Assembly: GCF_001580545.1 (NCBI RefSeq)
Contig: NZ_LRBG01000012.1
Span: 124,001-188,000, forward strand
Reading direction: 5' to 3'
DNA length: 64,000 nucleotides
Source: Paraburkholderia monticola
Lineage (GTDB): Bacteria > Pseudomonadota > Gammaproteobacteria > Burkholderiales > Burkholderiaceae
Below, piece by piece: positions 43,148 to 53,309 of this stretch; within the stretch, counting starts at the first letter, position 1, and every line of letters starts with the position of its first letter. Under the pieces are notes generated by a model that saw only the letters and a list, made by a program, of their open reading frames with translations, was not told the DNA's origin and searched no databases. The translations under genes and the position numbers were made by a program.

Positions 43148-43600
43148 ATGAACCTGCTCCGCACTTTATTCGCGTCGGCATTGCTCGCCGGCGTCGCAGC
43201 CACGGGCGCGTTGCAGTGCGCGTCCGCGCATGCCGCCGACAGCGCCGAGGCGAGCGCCGCCCCGCACGAAACCATCACGCCCGCCTTCGCCGAACCGATC
43301 GCGAATGTGCCCGGCAAGACGATGACCGCGCTCGTCGTCGACTATCCGCCGGGCGGCAAATCGGCGCCCCATCGGCATGGTCAGGCGTTCGTGGTGGGAT
43401 ATGTGCTGTCGGGCGCGATCCGCAGCCGTGTCGATCACGGCGCCGAGCGCGTCTACCATGCGGGCGAATCGTGGACCGAGAAGCCCGGCGCGCATCACAT
43501 GGTCAGCGAGAACGCGAGCACGACCGAGCCGGCCAGACTGCTCGCGATTTTCGTCGCGGATACGAACGACCAGCATCTGGTCACATTCGATAAAAAGTAA
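43148..43600 (+). CDS. Secreted cupin-domain protein
   Basis: 150 residues with a Sec signal peptide (LLRTLFASALLAGVAATGAL, cleavage after SAHA). A single cupin barrel follows, with metal-type motifs PPGGKSAPHRHGQAFVVGYV and GESWTEKPGAHHMVSENAST, so His residues for a divalent metal are present, unlike the cupin at 33485. Four bases after azoR. Probably periplasmic; function unknown, perhaps sensing or handling a reactive compound. Confidence 0.88.
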   Translation: MNLLRTLFASALLAGVAATGALQCASAHAADSAEASAAPHETITPAFAEPIANVPGKTMTALVVDYPPGGKSAPHRHGQAFVVGYVLSGAIRSRVDHGAERVYHAGESWTEKPGAHHMVSENASTTEPARLLAIFVADTNDQHLVTFDKK

Positions 43601-43608
43601 TCGTCATA

Positions 43609-43633
43609 GGGCGGCGGCGTTGGCCGCCCGCCC
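43609..43633. terminator. GC-rich hairpin between convergent cupin and lipoprotein genes
   Basis: GGGCGGCGGC pairs with GCCGCCCGCCC (one-base bulge) around GTTG. No T-run on either strand, so a weak or factor-assisted terminator at best. Confidence 0.45.
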
Positions 43634-43665
43634 ACATCGATGCACGTGCAACGAGCCGCGCTGCC

Positions 43666-44034
43666 TCAGAACCGCGGATGGCACTCGAAATTGACCGACG
43701 ACCCGTGCTCGGTCATCACGCCGATACCGCTGACGGTCTCCATATTCACGCTGCTTTGCATGCCGCGACGCTCGCAGTAATCGCGCGCTTCGTTCGTCGC
43801 GAGTTGGTGCGCGTGCGCCCAGGCCATGCGACCACCGGTCGCACTGGCGGCGACCGTGAAGGTGCCGGGCTTGTCGCTCGCCACCACATCCGTGCTCGAC
43901 GCGCATCCGACCAGACTCGCGCACGCGAGCGTCGCGGCGGCGACACCGCGCAGGCGCGTGAGCAGCGGCGCCCTCTTCTTTTCCGTGCTTGCCGCTCGCG
44001 CGCCGGCAAGACTGTCCGAACCCTGTTTCGACAT
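43666..44034 (-). CDS. Small lipoprotein of unknown function
   Basis: 122 residues. A short cytoplasmic leader precedes the membrane signal LLTRLRGVAAATLACASLVG and a lipobox LVGC-ASS, so the mature lipoprotein begins at that Cys. The exported part (TGGRMAWAHAHQLATNEARD then YCERRGMQSSVNMETVSGIG) is about 80 residues with two further Cys that could form a disulfide. A later start nearer the signal is possible. No recognised domain. Likely an envelope protein conserved in the genus. Confidence 0.78.
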   Translation of the reverse strand: MSKQGSDSLAGARAASTEKKRAPLLTRLRGVAAATLACASLVGCASSTDVVASDKPGTFTVAASATGGRMAWAHAHQLATNEARDYCERRGMQSSVNMETVSGIGVMTEHGSSVNFECHPRF

Positions 44035-44330
44035 CGTGGAACACCTGCATTTTTAACCGAATAGTCAGGCAGCAATTATCCGCAAACGTTCTCACGAGAT
44101 CAGCCGCTACAACTGAAAACACTGTTGCGCGAGTCTTAACAATGGACCCCAGCGTCACGCGGACCCGACCTCGGCAATGAGCGGACCGTTTGGTTAAGAA
44201 AAGAACTTCCGGAATCGCCATCGACCGTCTAGTCTGTAACGATGCCTTTTCGACGGAGAGGCATATCGAAGTGCAAACAGACCCCACAACATGGCGGCAT
44301 GCACCGGTGATCGAACCGGAGGAGACATCA

Positions 44331-45683
44331 ATGGATCTCGAGGCACGTACCCTTCATCGCGTCACGATTCGGCTCATCCCGTTTCTGATGCTCTGCTATT
44401 TCATCGCCTATCTCGATCGTGTGAACGTGGGCTTCGCGGCCTTGCAGATGAACAAGGCGCTCGATCTGTCCGCGAGCGCGTTCGGCTTCGGCGCGGGCGT
44501 GTTCTTCATCGCTTACTTCTTCTTCGAAGTGCCGTCGAACCTGCTGCTCGAACGCTTCGGCGCGCGCCGCTGGATCGCGCGGATCATGTTCACCTGGGGT
44601 ATTCTCGCCGGTGCGATGGCGTTCATCCCGGACATCGCGCGCTTTACCGGGCTGTCGGCCGCACACGTGTTTTTCGGCTTGCGCATTCTGCTGGGCATCG
44701 CCGAAGCCGGCTTTTTCCCGGGCATCATCTTTCTGCTGACCTTGTGGTTCCCGGCCGCCTATCGCGGGCGCGTGGTCGGCTATTTCATGGCGGCGATTCC
44801 GCTGTCGACGGTGATCGGCGGTCCGATCTCCGGCGCGCTGCTGTCGCTCGACGGCCGCGGCGGACTCGGCGGCTGGCAGTGGCTCTATCTGATCGAGGCG
44901 ATGCCGGCCGTGCTGCTGTCGGTCGCGGTGCTGTTCTATCTGACCGACAAGCCCGCCGATGCCACCTGGCTCAGCAAGGACGAACGGGATTGGCTGATGG
45001 CGCGCCAGAAACAGGAGCGTGAGCATCGCGAGGCCGTGCGCCACTTCAGCGTGAAGGAGGCACTGATCAATCCGCGCGTGCTCGCCATCGCGCTGATCTA
45101 TTTCGGCGCCAACGCAACCAATTACGGCCTGAGTTTCTTCCTGCCGCAGATCGTGAAGTCGTTCGGCCTCACCAATCTGCAGACGGGTTTCGTGACCTCG
45201 CTGCCGTACGTGGTCGGCCTCGCCAGCATGATTTTGTGGGGACGGCATTCGGATCGCCGGCTCGAACGCCGCTGGCATGTCGCGATTGCGCTGTTCGTCG
45301 CGGCCGCCGGCATCGCCGCTTCGGCCGGACTGGACAATCCGGTGCAGAAGATGATCGCGCTATCGATCGCCGGGTTCGGCATCTTCGGTTGCCTGCCCGT
45401 GATCTGGACCTTGCCGGCCGCGTTCCTGTCGGGCGCGGCGGCCGCGGGCGGCATCGCCGCGATCAACTCGCTCGGCAACCTGGCGGGCTTCTTCGGGCCG
45501 TTCGCGATGGGCTGGATCAAGGACAGCACCGGGGGCTTCGGCGCCGGGCTGCTGTGCCTCTCGGGCGCGGGGCTGGTCGGCATGGCGGCGGTGCTGCTGC
45601 TGCATCACGATACGTCGCTCGAGACGACGCACGGCAATCCGCATGCGCGGTCGCCGGGTGAACCGGGGGTCGCCAGGTCCTAG
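44331..45683 (+). CDS. ACS-family MFS transporter (organic anion permease)
   Basis: 450-residue, 12-TM permease of the anion:cation symporter family, which imports tartrate, phthalate, hexuronates and similar acids. N-terminal signature FLMLCYFIAYLDRVNVGFAA and ALQMNKALDLSASAFGFGAG; LRILLGIAEAGFFPGIIFLL (family-specific TM4 motif); WLYLIEAMPAVLLSV. Start at 44331 has GGAGGAG about 7 bases upstream; the in-frame extension to 44190 is hydrophilic and unlike the family. It stands alone, with no enzyme genes beside it, so substrate cannot be guessed. Confidence 0.92.
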   Translation: MDLEARTLHRVTIRLIPFLMLCYFIAYLDRVNVGFAALQMNKALDLSASAFGFGAGVFFIAYFFFEVPSNLLLERFGARRWIARIMFTWGILAGAMAFIPDIARFTGLSAAHVFFGLRILLGIAEAGFFPGIIFLLTLWFPAAYRGRVVGYFMAAIPLSTVIGGPISGALLSLDGRGGLGGWQWLYLIEAMPAVLLSVAVLFYLTDKPADATWLSKDERDWLMARQKQEREHREAVRHFSVKEALINPRVLAIALIYFGANATNYGLSFFLPQIVKSFGLTNLQTGFVTSLPYVVGLASMILWGRHSDRRLERRWHVAIALFVAAAGIAASAGLDNPVQKMIALSIAGFGIFGCLPVIWTLPAAFLSGAAAAGGIAAINSLGNLAGFFGPFAMGWIKDSTGGFGAGLLCLSGAGLVGMAAVLLLHHDTSLETTHGNPHARSPGEPGVARS

Positions 45684-45702
45684 CGGGCCGCCCGGGTCAC
45701 CT

Positions 45703-48225
45703 TCAGTTCGCCCCGCTGCCGTTATTCGACCCTTCTGCGCCCTGCCCCCCGGCATCGGACGGCACCACGTCGTCCGGCGTCGGGGTTGGCGCGAGCGCCG
45801 CCGCACCGGCGCCATGCGTTTCGCCGTCGACGGTATTGCCCAGCGCCGGCGCGGGGACCGCTTCCGGGCCCGGCGCTGGCAGCAACGGCGGTAACGCGCG
45901 CGCTTCACCCTGCACCGCGGACGCACCCGCTGCCTCTGACGCCGTCGGCGCTACGGCAGGCGCCACCGGCGCCACTGGTGCCACCGGCGCGCGCCGCACC
46001 GGAGCATGCGCGACGACCTGCTTGTCCGGCCGCGCCGGCGTGTGCGTGAACAGATGCCCGAACCACTCACGCAGGCGCTCGGCGCGCTGCGCGAACCAGC
46101 CGGGCTGCTGCTCGGTGTCGAACTTCAGGTGGCTGTCGACGAGCCGCGAGCGCTGCGCGCGCTGGAAGAAATCGCCGACGATCGGCAGCGCGCTATGCGC
46201 GCCCTGCCCCCAGTAATCGCTGCGCAGCGTCACACGGCTGTCGTTGAAGCCGACCCACGCGCCCGCCACCAGTTGCGGCTGAATCAGGATGAACCAGCCG
46301 TCGGCGTTGCCCTGGGTCGTGCCGGTCTTGCCCGCGACGTCGCCGCGCACGCCGAAGCGCGTCCGGATGCTCGCGCCGGTGCCGCGGCTCACCACGTCGC
46401 GCATCACGTCGACGAGCGTGCGCGCGGTGTCGGCGGGCAGTTCGCGCTGCGGCGCGGCCGGCTGGAATTCCGCGAGCACGTTGCCGTTGCGGTCCTCGAT
46501 GCGGGTGACCATCAGCGGCTCGACATAGCTGCCGAGGTTCGCGATCGTGCCGTAGGCCGAGACCATTTCCTTCAGCGTCACCGGGCTCGTGCCGAGCGCG
46601 AGCGACGGCACGGCCTCGAGCTGGCTGTCGCGCACGCCCATCGCCCGCGCGAGCTTCGCGACCTTGTTCGGGCCGACCGACTCCATCACCTGCGCGGTGA
46701 TGCGGTTGCGCGAATACGCGAGCGCGTCGCGCAGGCTGATCATGCGGCCGCTCGGTTCGTCCTCGTCGCTCGGCTTCCAGACTTCGCCGCCGGCCAGCTC
46801 GATCTGCACCGGGTTGTCGGGCAGTTTGTCGTCCGGTTTCGCGCCGGCCTCGAAGGCCGCCGCGTACACGAACGGCTTGAAGGTCGAACCCGGCTGACGG
46901 CGCGCCTGCTGCACGTGATCGAACGGGTCTTCGGTAAAGTCGCGGCTACCGACCCACGCCTTGATCTCGCCGCTGCGCGGATCCATCGCGAGGAAGTCGG
47001 CCTGCACGCGCGTTTTCGTGTCGCACACGCTCTGCACGAGCTTGCGATCGGCGAGGAGGCGTTTGAGGGCGTCGTCGTCGGAGAGACCGCTGTCTTTTGC
47101 CGCGCGGAAGTCAGGCGTTTCGCGCAGGAACGTGCGCAGCAGATCCTTGTCCGCCGAGCAGCCCGCGCGCGTGCCCCATGCCGAGTTCGCGATGCCTTGC
47201 AACTGGTTGCCCTGCAGCGTGACCGCCTGGGTCGCCATCGTCTGCAGACGCGAATCGATCGTCGTGCGCACCACGAGTCCATCGGAATAGATGTTGTAGT
47301 CGTTGCGATCGGCCCACGCGACGAGCCACTTGCGCAGCTGCTGCGTGAAGTGCGGCGCGGGTCCGGGCGGCTCGATCTGGCGCTCGAACTCCAGGTGCAG
47401 CGGTTTGCGGCTCAGGAAGTCGTACTGGGCGGGCGTCAGCTTGCCGTACTTGACCATCTGCCCGAGCACCGTATTACGCCGCTGCAACGCGCGCTCCGGA
47501 TTGATCACCGGGTTGTAGTACGCGTTGCCCTTCAGCATGCCGGTCAGCGTCGCCGCTTCGAGCACGTTCAGCTCGGAGGCGGACTTGTCGAAATAGGTGC
47601 GCGCGGCCATCTCGATGCCGTACGCGTTGTACAGGAACGGCACCGTGTTCAGGTAGGTTTCGAGGATTTCGTCCTTGGTGTAGAACGCCTCGATTTTCAG
47701 CGCGGTGATCGCTTCCTTCAGCTTGCGCGTCAGCGTCGGCGCGCGACCAATCTCGTCGGGATACAGATTGCGCGCGAGCTGCTGCGTGATCGTCGAGCCG
47801 CCCTGGCGGTCGCCCGAAAACGTGTGCAACGCGGCCGACGCGGTGCGCCGCCAGTCGAGCCCGAAATGCTGGTAGAAGCGATGATCCTCGGTCGCGATCA
47901 GCGCGTTCACCACGGTCGGCGAGATGTCCTTCAGCTTGACCCACTCGCGGTTCGAGGGCTTGAACTCGGCGAGCAGCTTGCCGTCGGCCGACAGGATCTG
48001 CGCCGGCTGCTCGATCTTCGCCTTGCGGATGTCGCCGATGCTCGGCGTGAACGGAATCAGCAGCAGCACGTACAGCACGAATAGCACCGGTAGCGCGGCG
48101 AGCCCCCACGCGAACGTGCGGCGAGTCGGGTGGCGCAGGTGCCACGCGGCCTTCGCGAATAGCGGGTTCGCGAGGGTCAGCCCTTTGTCGAGGGCCGCCA
48201 GGAAGGAGGAAAAGAGGCGCTTCAC
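45703..48225 (-). CDS. mrcA: Penicillin-binding protein 1A, bifunctional peptidoglycan synthase
   Basis: 840 residues. Membrane anchor about 38-60. The GT51 glycosyltransferase domain has [17 protein letters not shown] with the catalytic Glu and [13 protein letters not shown]. The transpeptidase has Ser447-x-x-Lys450 in [12 protein letters not shown], the SRN motif in [12 protein letters not shown] and KTGTT. An OB-like insert lies between them, as in class A PBPs. The last ~110 residues are a low-complexity Pro/Ala-rich tail ([20 protein letters not shown]), unusual but seen in this group. Polymerises and crosslinks peptidoglycan in the periplasm. Divergent from fabV. Confidence 0.95.
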   Translation of the reverse strand: MKRLFSSFLAALDKGLTLANPLFAKAAWHLRHPTRRTFAWGLAALPVLFVLYVLLLIPFTPSIGDIRKAKIEQPAQILSADGKLLAEFKPSNREWVKLKDISPTVVNALIATEDHRFYQHFGLDWRRTASAALHTFSGDRQGGSTITQQLARNLYPDEIGRAPTLTRKLKEAITALKIEAFYTKDEILETYLNTVPFLYNAYGIEMAARTYFDKSASELNVLEAATLTGMLKGNAYYNPVINPERALQRRNTVLGQMVKYGKLTPAQYDFLSRKPLHLEFERQIEPPGPAPHFTQQLRKWLVAWADRNDYNIYSDGLVVRTTIDSRLQTMATQAVTLQGNQLQGIANSAWGTRAGCSADKDLLRTFLRETPDFRAAKDSGLSDDDALKRLLADRKLVQSVCDTKTRVQADFLAMDPRSGEIKAWVGSRDFTEDPFDHVQQARRQPGSTFKPFVYAAAFEAGAKPDDKLPDNPVQIELAGGEVWKPSDEDEPSGRMISLRDALAYSRNRITAQVMESVGPNKVAKLARAMGVRDSQLEAVPSLALGTSPVTLKEMVSAYGTIANLGSYVEPLMVTRIEDRNGNVLAEFQPAAPQRELPADTARTLVDVMRDVVSRGTGASIRTRFGVRGDVAGKTGTTQGNADGWFILIQPQLVAGAWVGFNDSRVTLRSDYWGQGAHSALPIVGDFFQRAQRSRLVDSHLKFDTEQQPGWFAQRAERLREWFGHLFTHTPARPDKQVVAHAPVRRAPVAPVAPVAPAVAPTASEAAGASAVQGEARALPPLLPAPGPEAVPAPALGNTVDGETHGAGAAALAPTPTPDDVVPSDAGGQGAEGSNNGSGAN

Positions 48226-48326
48226 GTGCTGTCGTCGGCTGGGAAAGGCGCAATCGTACCAAGATGTGGGGGGTGCGCCGATTTTTGCTTCGTTCTCAGG
48301 GGGGCGTGCGGCCGCGGCGGGGCCAC

Positions 48327-48332
48327 TATAAT
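48327..48332 (+). promoter_or_regulatory. Consensus -10 element upstream of fabV
   Basis: TATAAT 28 bases before the fabV ATG. The -35 region 17 bases further up is poor, so the promoter may rely on the -10 or an activator. Confidence 0.45.
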
Positions 48333-48359
48333 GTCGCCAATTCCGACAAGAGGTGCTTC

Positions 48360-49556
48360 ATGATCATCAAACCGCGTGTGCGTGGCTTCATCTGTGTATC
48401 GACCCATCCGACCGGCTGCGCAGCCAACGTCAAGGAACAGATCGAGTATGTGAAGGCACGCGGCCCCATCGCGAACGGCCCGAAGAAGGTGCTCGTGATC
48501 GGCGCGTCGACCGGCTACGGCCTCGCCGCGCGCATCAGCGCCGCGTTCGGCTCGGGCGCGGCGACCCTCGGCGTGTTCTTCGAGCGCGCCGGCAGCGAAA
48601 CCAAGGCTGGCACGGCCGGCTGGTACAACACCGCCGCGTTCGAGCAGTTCGCCACGGCCGAAGGCCTGTACGCGACCAGCATCAACGGCGATGCGTTCTC
48701 CGACGAAGTGAAGGCGCGCACGATCGAAGTGATCAAACGCGATCTCGGCCAGGTCGATCTGGTCGTCTATAGCCTTGCGGCGCCGAAGCGCCAGCATCCG
48801 AAGACGGGCGAGGTGTTCAGTTCGGTGCTCAAGCCGATCGGCAAGGCCGTCAACCTGCGCGGCATCGACACCGACAAGGAAGTGATCAAGGAAACCGTGC
48901 TCGAACCGGCCACGCCGGAAGAAATCGCGCACACCGTCGCGGTGATGGGCGGCGAGGACTGGCAGATGTGGATGGACGCGCTTGGCGAAGCGGGCGTGCT
49001 CGCCGACGGCGCCAAGACCACCGCGTTCACCTACCTCGGCGAGAAGATCACCCACGACATCTACTGGAACGGCTCGATCGGCGCGGCCAAGAAGGATCTC
49101 GACCAGAAAGTGCTCGGCATCCGCGAAAAGCTCGCGGCCAAGGGCGGCGACGCGCGCGTCGCGGTGCTGAAGGCGGTCGTCACCCAGGCCAGTTCGGCGA
49201 TTCCGATGATGCCGCTCTATCTGTCGCTGCTGTTCAAGGTGATGAAGGAGCAAGGCACGCACGAGGGCTGCATCGAGCAGGTGTACGGCCTGTACAAGGA
49301 CAGCCTCTACGGCAGCCAGCCGCATCTCGACGACGAAGGCCGTCTGCGCGCCGACTACAAGGAGCTCGCTCCCCAGGTGCAAGGCCGCGTGCAGGAACTG
49401 TGGAACCAGGTGACCAACGACAACATCTACGAGCTCACCGATTTCGCCGGTTACAAGACCGATTTTCTGCGTCTGTTCGGCTTTGAAATGAAGGGCGTCG
49501 ATTACGAAGCGGACGTCAATCCGGACGTGCAGATCCCGAATCTCGTGCAGGTTTGA
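48360..49556 (+). CDS. fabV: Trans-2-enoyl-ACP/CoA reductase FabV
   Basis: 398-residue NADH-dependent enoyl reductase of fatty-acid synthesis (FAS II), a triclosan-tolerant alternative to Fab[21 protein letters not shown] is the invariant FabV start; the Rossmann motif is [20 protein letters not shown] and the catalytic pair Tyr235-x8-Lys244 lies in [15 protein letters not shown]. Length and motif spacing equal the characterised Burkholderia enzyme. Followed by a good terminator. Confidence 0.96.
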   Translation: MIIKPRVRGFICVSTHPTGCAANVKEQIEYVKARGPIANGPKKVLVIGASTGYGLAARISAAFGSGAATLGVFFERAGSETKAGTAGWYNTAAFEQFATAEGLYATSINGDAFSDEVKARTIEVIKRDLGQVDLVVYSLAAPKRQHPKTGEVFSSVLKPIGKAVNLRGIDTDKEVIKETVLEPATPEEIAHTVAVMGGEDWQMWMDALGEAGVLADGAKTTAFTYLGEKITHDIYWNGSIGAAKKDLDQKVLGIREKLAAKGGDARVAVLKAVVTQASSAIPMMPLYLSLLFKVMKEQGTHEGCIEQVYGLYKDSLYGSQPHLDDEGRLRADYKELAPQVQGRVQELWNQVTNDNIYELTDFAGYKTDFLRLFGFEMKGVDYEADVNPDVQIPNLVQV

Positions 49557-49563
49557 TGCTGCG

Positions 49564-49593
49564 GGGCGGGCTCGCCTTGCGAGTTCGCCCTTT
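49564..49593 (+). terminator. Intrinsic terminator of fabV
   Basis: 12-bp stem (GGGCGGGCTCGC with GCGAGTTCGCCC, two G-U pairs) around a CTT loop, then TTT, starting 8 bases after the fabV stop. Confidence 0.75.
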
Positions 49594-49656
49594 CCCTACT
49601 CTCTCCCCTCCCCGCCCCGCTTTCCCGGCGCGAGCGCGCCACCTGCCCTCACTACC

Positions 49657-50001
49657 TCAGCACGGATACGCGCCCTGCAGCACGCGAAGAATCGCGAGGC
49701 CGATCGGGAAATCGTCGGAAATGCCCGGGTGATTCGCGAAGAACGCGTCGAGCATCGGATAAACCGTCTGATTGCCGATCGCGAGCGTTTCCGGCGGACA
49801 GAACAGCGGCTTCAATTTCCGCGACACCAGATCGCCGTTCGCCCACCCGTACGCGTTGATCGTGCCGGTGATGTATGCCGCGTAGACCGAGCTGTTGTCG
49901 GCGTGCGCCCATTGCTTGTATTGGGCGGCCGTCATCTCGGCGCTCGCGTTCAGAGTGAAGCACGCCGTCAACAAAGCCAGCGCGAATTTCGTTACCCGCA
50001 T
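49657..50001 (-). CDS. Secreted Rap1a/Tai-like small protein
   Basis: 114 residues with a signal peptide (VTKFALALLTACFTLNASAE). The mature part (VYAAYITGTINAYGWANGDL; LKPLFCPPETLAIGNQTVYP; MLDAFFANHPGISDD; ending LQGAYPC) follows the Rap1a/Tai immunity pattern with FC-P in the middle and a C-terminal PC. Family founders neutralise type VI amidase effectors in the periplasm. No T6SS effector or structural gene is present here, so an immunity role is only inferred from the pattern. Start at 50001 chosen for the signal peptide. Confidence 0.7.
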   Translation of the reverse strand: MRVTKFALALLTACFTLNASAEMTAAQYKQWAHADNSSVYAAYITGTINAYGWANGDLVSRKLKPLFCPPETLAIGNQTVYPMLDAFFANHPGISDDFPIGLAILRVLQGAYPC

Positions 50002-50112
50002 CGTTGGACCTTCAATATCGCTAAATGGCCGCCATTGTAGGCGACCCGCCATGCCCTGCGCAGCAGCGGTTGCGCGAAGCAATTTGCAAGCTTTGACGAC
50101 GGCTTTCTGTAA

Positions 50113-50736
50113 TCACGGCGTGCCGTTACGACAATACCGGCGATACCCGTCGCGCTCGGCCAGCCGCGCCATATACGCGGCCAGCGCCGGAAAATCATCG
50201 TGCTGCTGCGGCGTTTCGAGCCAGCGGTTCGCGGACAGCGCGATCGGAATATCGGCGAGCGAGAACGCCTCGCCCGCGATATACGCGCCGGTGCGCGCGA
50301 GCTGCTGCTCGACGATCGCCATATGCTTCGACCAGTTCGCGCACGACGCCGCGATCTGCCGCGGATCCTGATGCTCGGGCGAGCGCCGCACGAGCCCGAG
50401 AAACGCGTAGCTCCACGAGCGGTTCAATTCGCTCGCCTGCCAGTCGATCCATTGATCGCAGCGCGCGCGCCTGAGCGGATCGGCCGGATACAGGTGCTCG
50501 CCGCGATAGCGGTTGGCGAGATAGCGGATGATCGTGTTCGACTCCCACAGCACGAACTCGCCATCGCGAACCACGGGCACCATCGCGTTGGGATTGAGCG
50601 CGCGGAATTCGGCGACATCGGTCGAGCGAAAGCCCGAGCCCCAGTCTTCCTGTTCGAACGAAAGCCCCAGTTCCGCGCAGGTCCATAGCACCTTGCGCAC
50701 GTTGATCGAAGTGGTCTTGCCGAGTATCTGCAGCAT
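50113..50736 (-). CDS. Glutathione S-transferase family protein
   Basis: 207-residue cytosolic GST. N-terminal thioredoxin-like domain ([20 protein letters not shown] with Ser in the catalytic position; [20 protein letters not shown] for glutathione gamma-Glu binding) and a C-terminal helical domain ([20 protein letters not shown], the N-capping box). Conjugates glutathione to electrophiles or has peroxidase activity. Just upstream of its start the complementary strand carries a G-quadruplex-type repeat. Confidence 0.92.
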   Translation of the reverse strand: MLQILGKTTSINVRKVLWTCAELGLSFEQEDWGSGFRSTDVAEFRALNPNAMVPVVRDGEFVLWESNTIIRYLANRYRGEHLYPADPLRRARCDQWIDWQASELNRSWSYAFLGLVRRSPEHQDPRQIAASCANWSKHMAIVEQQLARTGAYIAGEAFSLADIPIALSANRWLETPQQHDDFPALAAYMARLAERDGYRRYCRNGTP

Positions 50737-50752
50737 GAGCGGGTGGTCGTTT

Positions 50753-50767
50753 GGGTGGGTGGGTGGG
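50753..50767 (+). repeat. Perfect G-quadruplex motif upstream of the GST gene
   Basis: GGGTGGGTGGGTGGG: four GGG tracts with single-T loops on the plus strand, which is the template strand for GST. It begins 17 bases from the GST start codon. Such short-loop sequences form very stable parallel quadruplexes in vitro. Confidence 0.85.
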
Positions 50768-50828
50768 TGAGCGGCTCGAACGAACGAAACGCCGAAGCGA
50801 GCCAGTTTGCCTTGCGCATCGCGCGCCG

Positions 50829-51728
50829 TCATCCGGTTTTGAGCGTCGCCTGCTCGCGGATCATGTCGTACAGCGCCTGGGCGGCCGGCGACAGCTGCGC
50901 GGTCTTGCGCGCGACCAGCACCAGCGTGCGCGACACGGTGGGCTGCGTGAGCTCGACGGTACGCACGGTCGGATACGCGCCCTTCTGCAGCGCGAGCGCC
51001 GGCACGACGGCCGCGCCGACCCGTTGCGCGACGAGCCCGACCGCGGTCGAGCTGCGCTGGACCTCGTAGAACCAACGCAGCGCGAGCTCGCGCGATTCCA
51101 GCGCGACGTCGAGCAGCGCGCGGTTGCCGCTGACCTCGCCGGCGAAAATCAGCGGGACCGCCTGCAGCTGCCGCCACGCGATGCGCCGCCGCTTCGCGAG
51201 CGGATGATCCTCGTGGCAGATCAGCACGTAGCGGTCTTCGGTGAGCGGCACGGTGGCGAGATCGGGATGATGCTCGCGCGCGAAGTTGATGCCGAACTCG
51301 ACCTCCCGCCTCAACACGGCCTCCTCCACCGCCGAGGACGCGTGATCGAGAATCTTGATGCGGTTGTGCGGATAGCGCGCCGAATACGCCTGCAGGATGC
51401 GCGGCAGATACTGCACGCCGACGGTCGGCACGCACGCGATCGACACGTCGCCGCGCCGCGCGATGCCCGTTTCGCGGATCTCGACGAGCGCGTCGGCCAG
51501 CTCGCCGAGCAGCCGGCGCGCCTGCGGCAGAAAATTGCGGCCGATTTCGGTGAGCGCCATCGACCGCGTGGTGCGCTCGATCAGCGTGACGCCGAGATAG
51601 GTTTCGAGCTTGCGCAGACGCTGCGTGATCGCCGTTTGGGTCACGTGCAGCGAATCCGCCGCGCTCTGGAAGCTGCCGCGATCGGCAATCGCGACGAAGG
51701 CCTGCACGCCGAGGGTGTCGATTTTCAT
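50829..51728 (-). CDS. LysR-family transcriptional regulator
   Basis: 299 residues. Helix-turn-helix [20 protein letters not shown] then [20 protein letters not shown]; effector domain with [20 protein letters not shown] and [20 protein letters not shown]. Divergent from the methyltransferase gene at 51823; the 95-base gap contains inverted repeats suited to LysR binding. It could control that gene, the downstream GST gene, or both. Confidence 0.92.
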   Translation of the reverse strand: MKIDTLGVQAFVAIADRGSFQSAADSLHVTQTAITQRLRKLETYLGVTLIERTTRSMALTEIGRNFLPQARRLLGELADALVEIRETGIARRGDVSIACVPTVGVQYLPRILQAYSARYPHNRIKILDHASSAVEEAVLRREVEFGINFAREHHPDLATVPLTEDRYVLICHEDHPLAKRRRIAWRQLQAVPLIFAGEVSGNRALLDVALESRELALRWFYEVQRSSTAVGLVAQRVGAAVVPALALQKGAYPTVRTVELTQPTVSRTLVLVARKTAQLSPAAQALYDMIREQATLKTG

Positions 51729-51765
51729 TAGAAAAATGAAGTAATCGGAATCATAAATTCATTTT
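51723..51765. promoter_or_regulatory. Inverted repeats in the LysR-tam intergenic region
   Basis: AAAATGAA (51733-51740) pairs with TTCATTTT (51758-51765) across 17 bases. A tighter dyad TTTCATT-agaa-AAATGAA (51723-51740) overlaps the LysR start codon. Probable site for LysR autoregulation and tam control. Confidence 0.5.
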
Positions 51766-51822
51766 ACTCGGGGCAGCGGGCGACCGAGAATGGCCGCACC
51801 GAACCCCACCAAGGAGCAAACG

Positions 51823-52620
51823 ATGACCGACCACACCACCAACGAGCACAGCGATTGGCAGGCGAAGCAGTACGTGATGTTCGAGAACGAGCGCACGCGC
51901 CCGGTGCGCGATCTGCTCGCGGCGGTGCCGTTGGACGGGGCACGGCTCGCGGTCGACATCGGCTGCGGGCCGGGCAATTCGACCGAGGTGCTGGCCGCGC
52001 GCGTGCCGGGCGCGACGGTCAGCGGCATCGACAGCTCCGCCGACATGATCGCGGCGGCCCGCGCGCGTCTGCCGCAATTTCGCTTCGACATCGGCGACGT
52101 CTCGACGTGGGACGCGCGCGGCCCCTACGACGTGATCCTCGCGAACGCGGTGCTGCAATGGGTCCCGGACCACGAGCGGCTGTTCCCCGCGCTGGTGGCG
52201 AAGCTGGCCACCGGCGGCAGCCTCGCCGTGCAGATGCCCGTCAATCTCGACGAGCCCGCGCACCGGCTGCTGCGCGAAATCGCCGTCGACGGACCCTGGG
52301 CGCCGAAGCTGAAGGGCGTCGAGCGCACGATGCGTCACGACGCGAACTGGTACTACGCGCTGCTCAAGCCGCTGTGCGCGCGCGTCGACGTGTGGCGCAC
52401 GGTCTACCACCACCCGCTCGCGGGCGCGGACGCGGTGGTCGAGTGGTTCAAGGGCAGCGCGCTGCGGCCGTTTCTCGCCGCGCTCGACGACGCCGAACGC
52501 AGCGCGTTCCTGCAGCGCTATCGCGACGAAATCGCCAAAGCCTATCCGGCGCTCGGGGACGGCACGGTGCTGCTGCCGTTTCCGCGGCTTTTCATCGTCG
52601 CGACGCGCGGCGAACGCTGA
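51823..52620 (+). CDS. tam: Trans-aconitate 2-methyltransferase
   Basis: 265-residue SAM-dependent class I methyltransferase that methylates trans-aconitate, a by-product that inhibits aconitase. Motif I is AVDIGCGPGNSTEVLAARVP, then GIDSSADMIAAARARLPQFR (motif II Asp) and ILANAVLQWVPDHERLFPAL; the C-terminus has YHHPLAGADAVVEWFKGSAL and LPFPRLFIVATR, typical of Tam. ATG 51823 has AAGGAG 6 bases upstream. Confidence 0.92.
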   Translation: MTDHTTNEHSDWQAKQYVMFENERTRPVRDLLAAVPLDGARLAVDIGCGPGNSTEVLAARVPGATVSGIDSSADMIAAARARLPQFRFDIGDVSTWDARGPYDVILANAVLQWVPDHERLFPALVAKLATGGSLAVQMPVNLDEPAHRLLREIAVDGPWAPKLKGVERTMRHDANWYYALLKPLCARVDVWRTVYHHPLAGADAVVEWFKGSALRPFLAALDDAERSAFLQRYRDEIAKAYPALGDGTVLLPFPRLFIVATRGER

Positions 52621-52826
52621 GGCCGCGCCGGCAGGCGGTTCGCGGGTCGTCCGGCGCTTTCGGGCGCCTCGCTGAGCGCTCGCCCGAAGTCCGCCTGTTG
52701 CGACGCCGCACGCCAGGGTAGGTCGGGAATTGCCGCCCGGGAATTCCGCATGCTAATGTTTGTAAAAAGCGGAGACCGGCGCCCGCCGGCCTCACCGGGA
52801 AGCCATCTACTGCAGCGAGCGTCGCC

Positions 52827-53192
52827 ATGAGTGATGTACGCCAACATCTGAGTCCCCGTGACCGTCTGGAGCTGTTGTGCTGGCTCACATGCGGAAGCCT
52901 CGGCGCTTATTATCTGAACGAAGACTGGCCCGACGCGGCGTTTCACGTGCAGTCCGCGCACAAGTGGCTCGACCGCCGCGCGCGCGAGGCCGACTGGCTG
53001 TGCATCGCGAAGCTGACGGCCACCGCGGTCGAAATCGCGCGGCGCCACGCACGCTTCGTCGACACCGATTGGGCGCGCGACGCGGTGGAGGAAATTCTCG
53101 ATACCGACGAACTCGACCCGCAAGCGCGGCTCGTCCGACAGGTTCTCGCCGACTGTCAGAACGCGCTGGCCGACAAGCGGATCGCCGACTAG
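52827..53192 (+). CDS. Conserved hypothetical protein, all-helical
   Basis: 121-residue soluble protein: SPRDRLELLCWLTCGSLGAY, SAHKWLDRRAREADWLCIAK and TDWARDAVEEILDTDELDPQ suggest four or five helices. Residues 5-120 are rich in Asp, Arg, Ala and Trp. Codon use matches neighbours, and a GCGAGCG-type start region precedes it. I do not recognise a family. It stands alone between the tam and LysR genes. Confidence 0.7.
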   Translation: MSDVRQHLSPRDRLELLCWLTCGSLGAYYLNEDWPDAAFHVQSAHKWLDRRAREADWLCIAKLTATAVEIARRHARFVDTDWARDAVEEILDTDELDPQARLVRQVLADCQNALADKRIAD

Positions 53193-53309
53193 CCGCTAAC
53201 GCGCTTTCCTTCCTGCATTTCTTCCCTGTTTGCTGCGGTTAGGGGGCCTATTGTTGGCCCCTTTTGTATTGCCTCGCGCTTCCCGGACGGACGGCCGCAA
53301 GTCGGTAAA

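Noticed and set aside
44190..44330. 47-codon N-terminal extension of the ACS-family permease
   Set aside because: Hydrophilic and unlike the family; ATG 44331 has GGAGGAG and starts directly before TM1.
46006..48084. 692-codon open frame on the plus strand
   Set aside because: It is fully antisense to PBP1A, is Arg/Leu/Val-rich without domains, and arises because high-GC codon bias keeps the opposite frame open.
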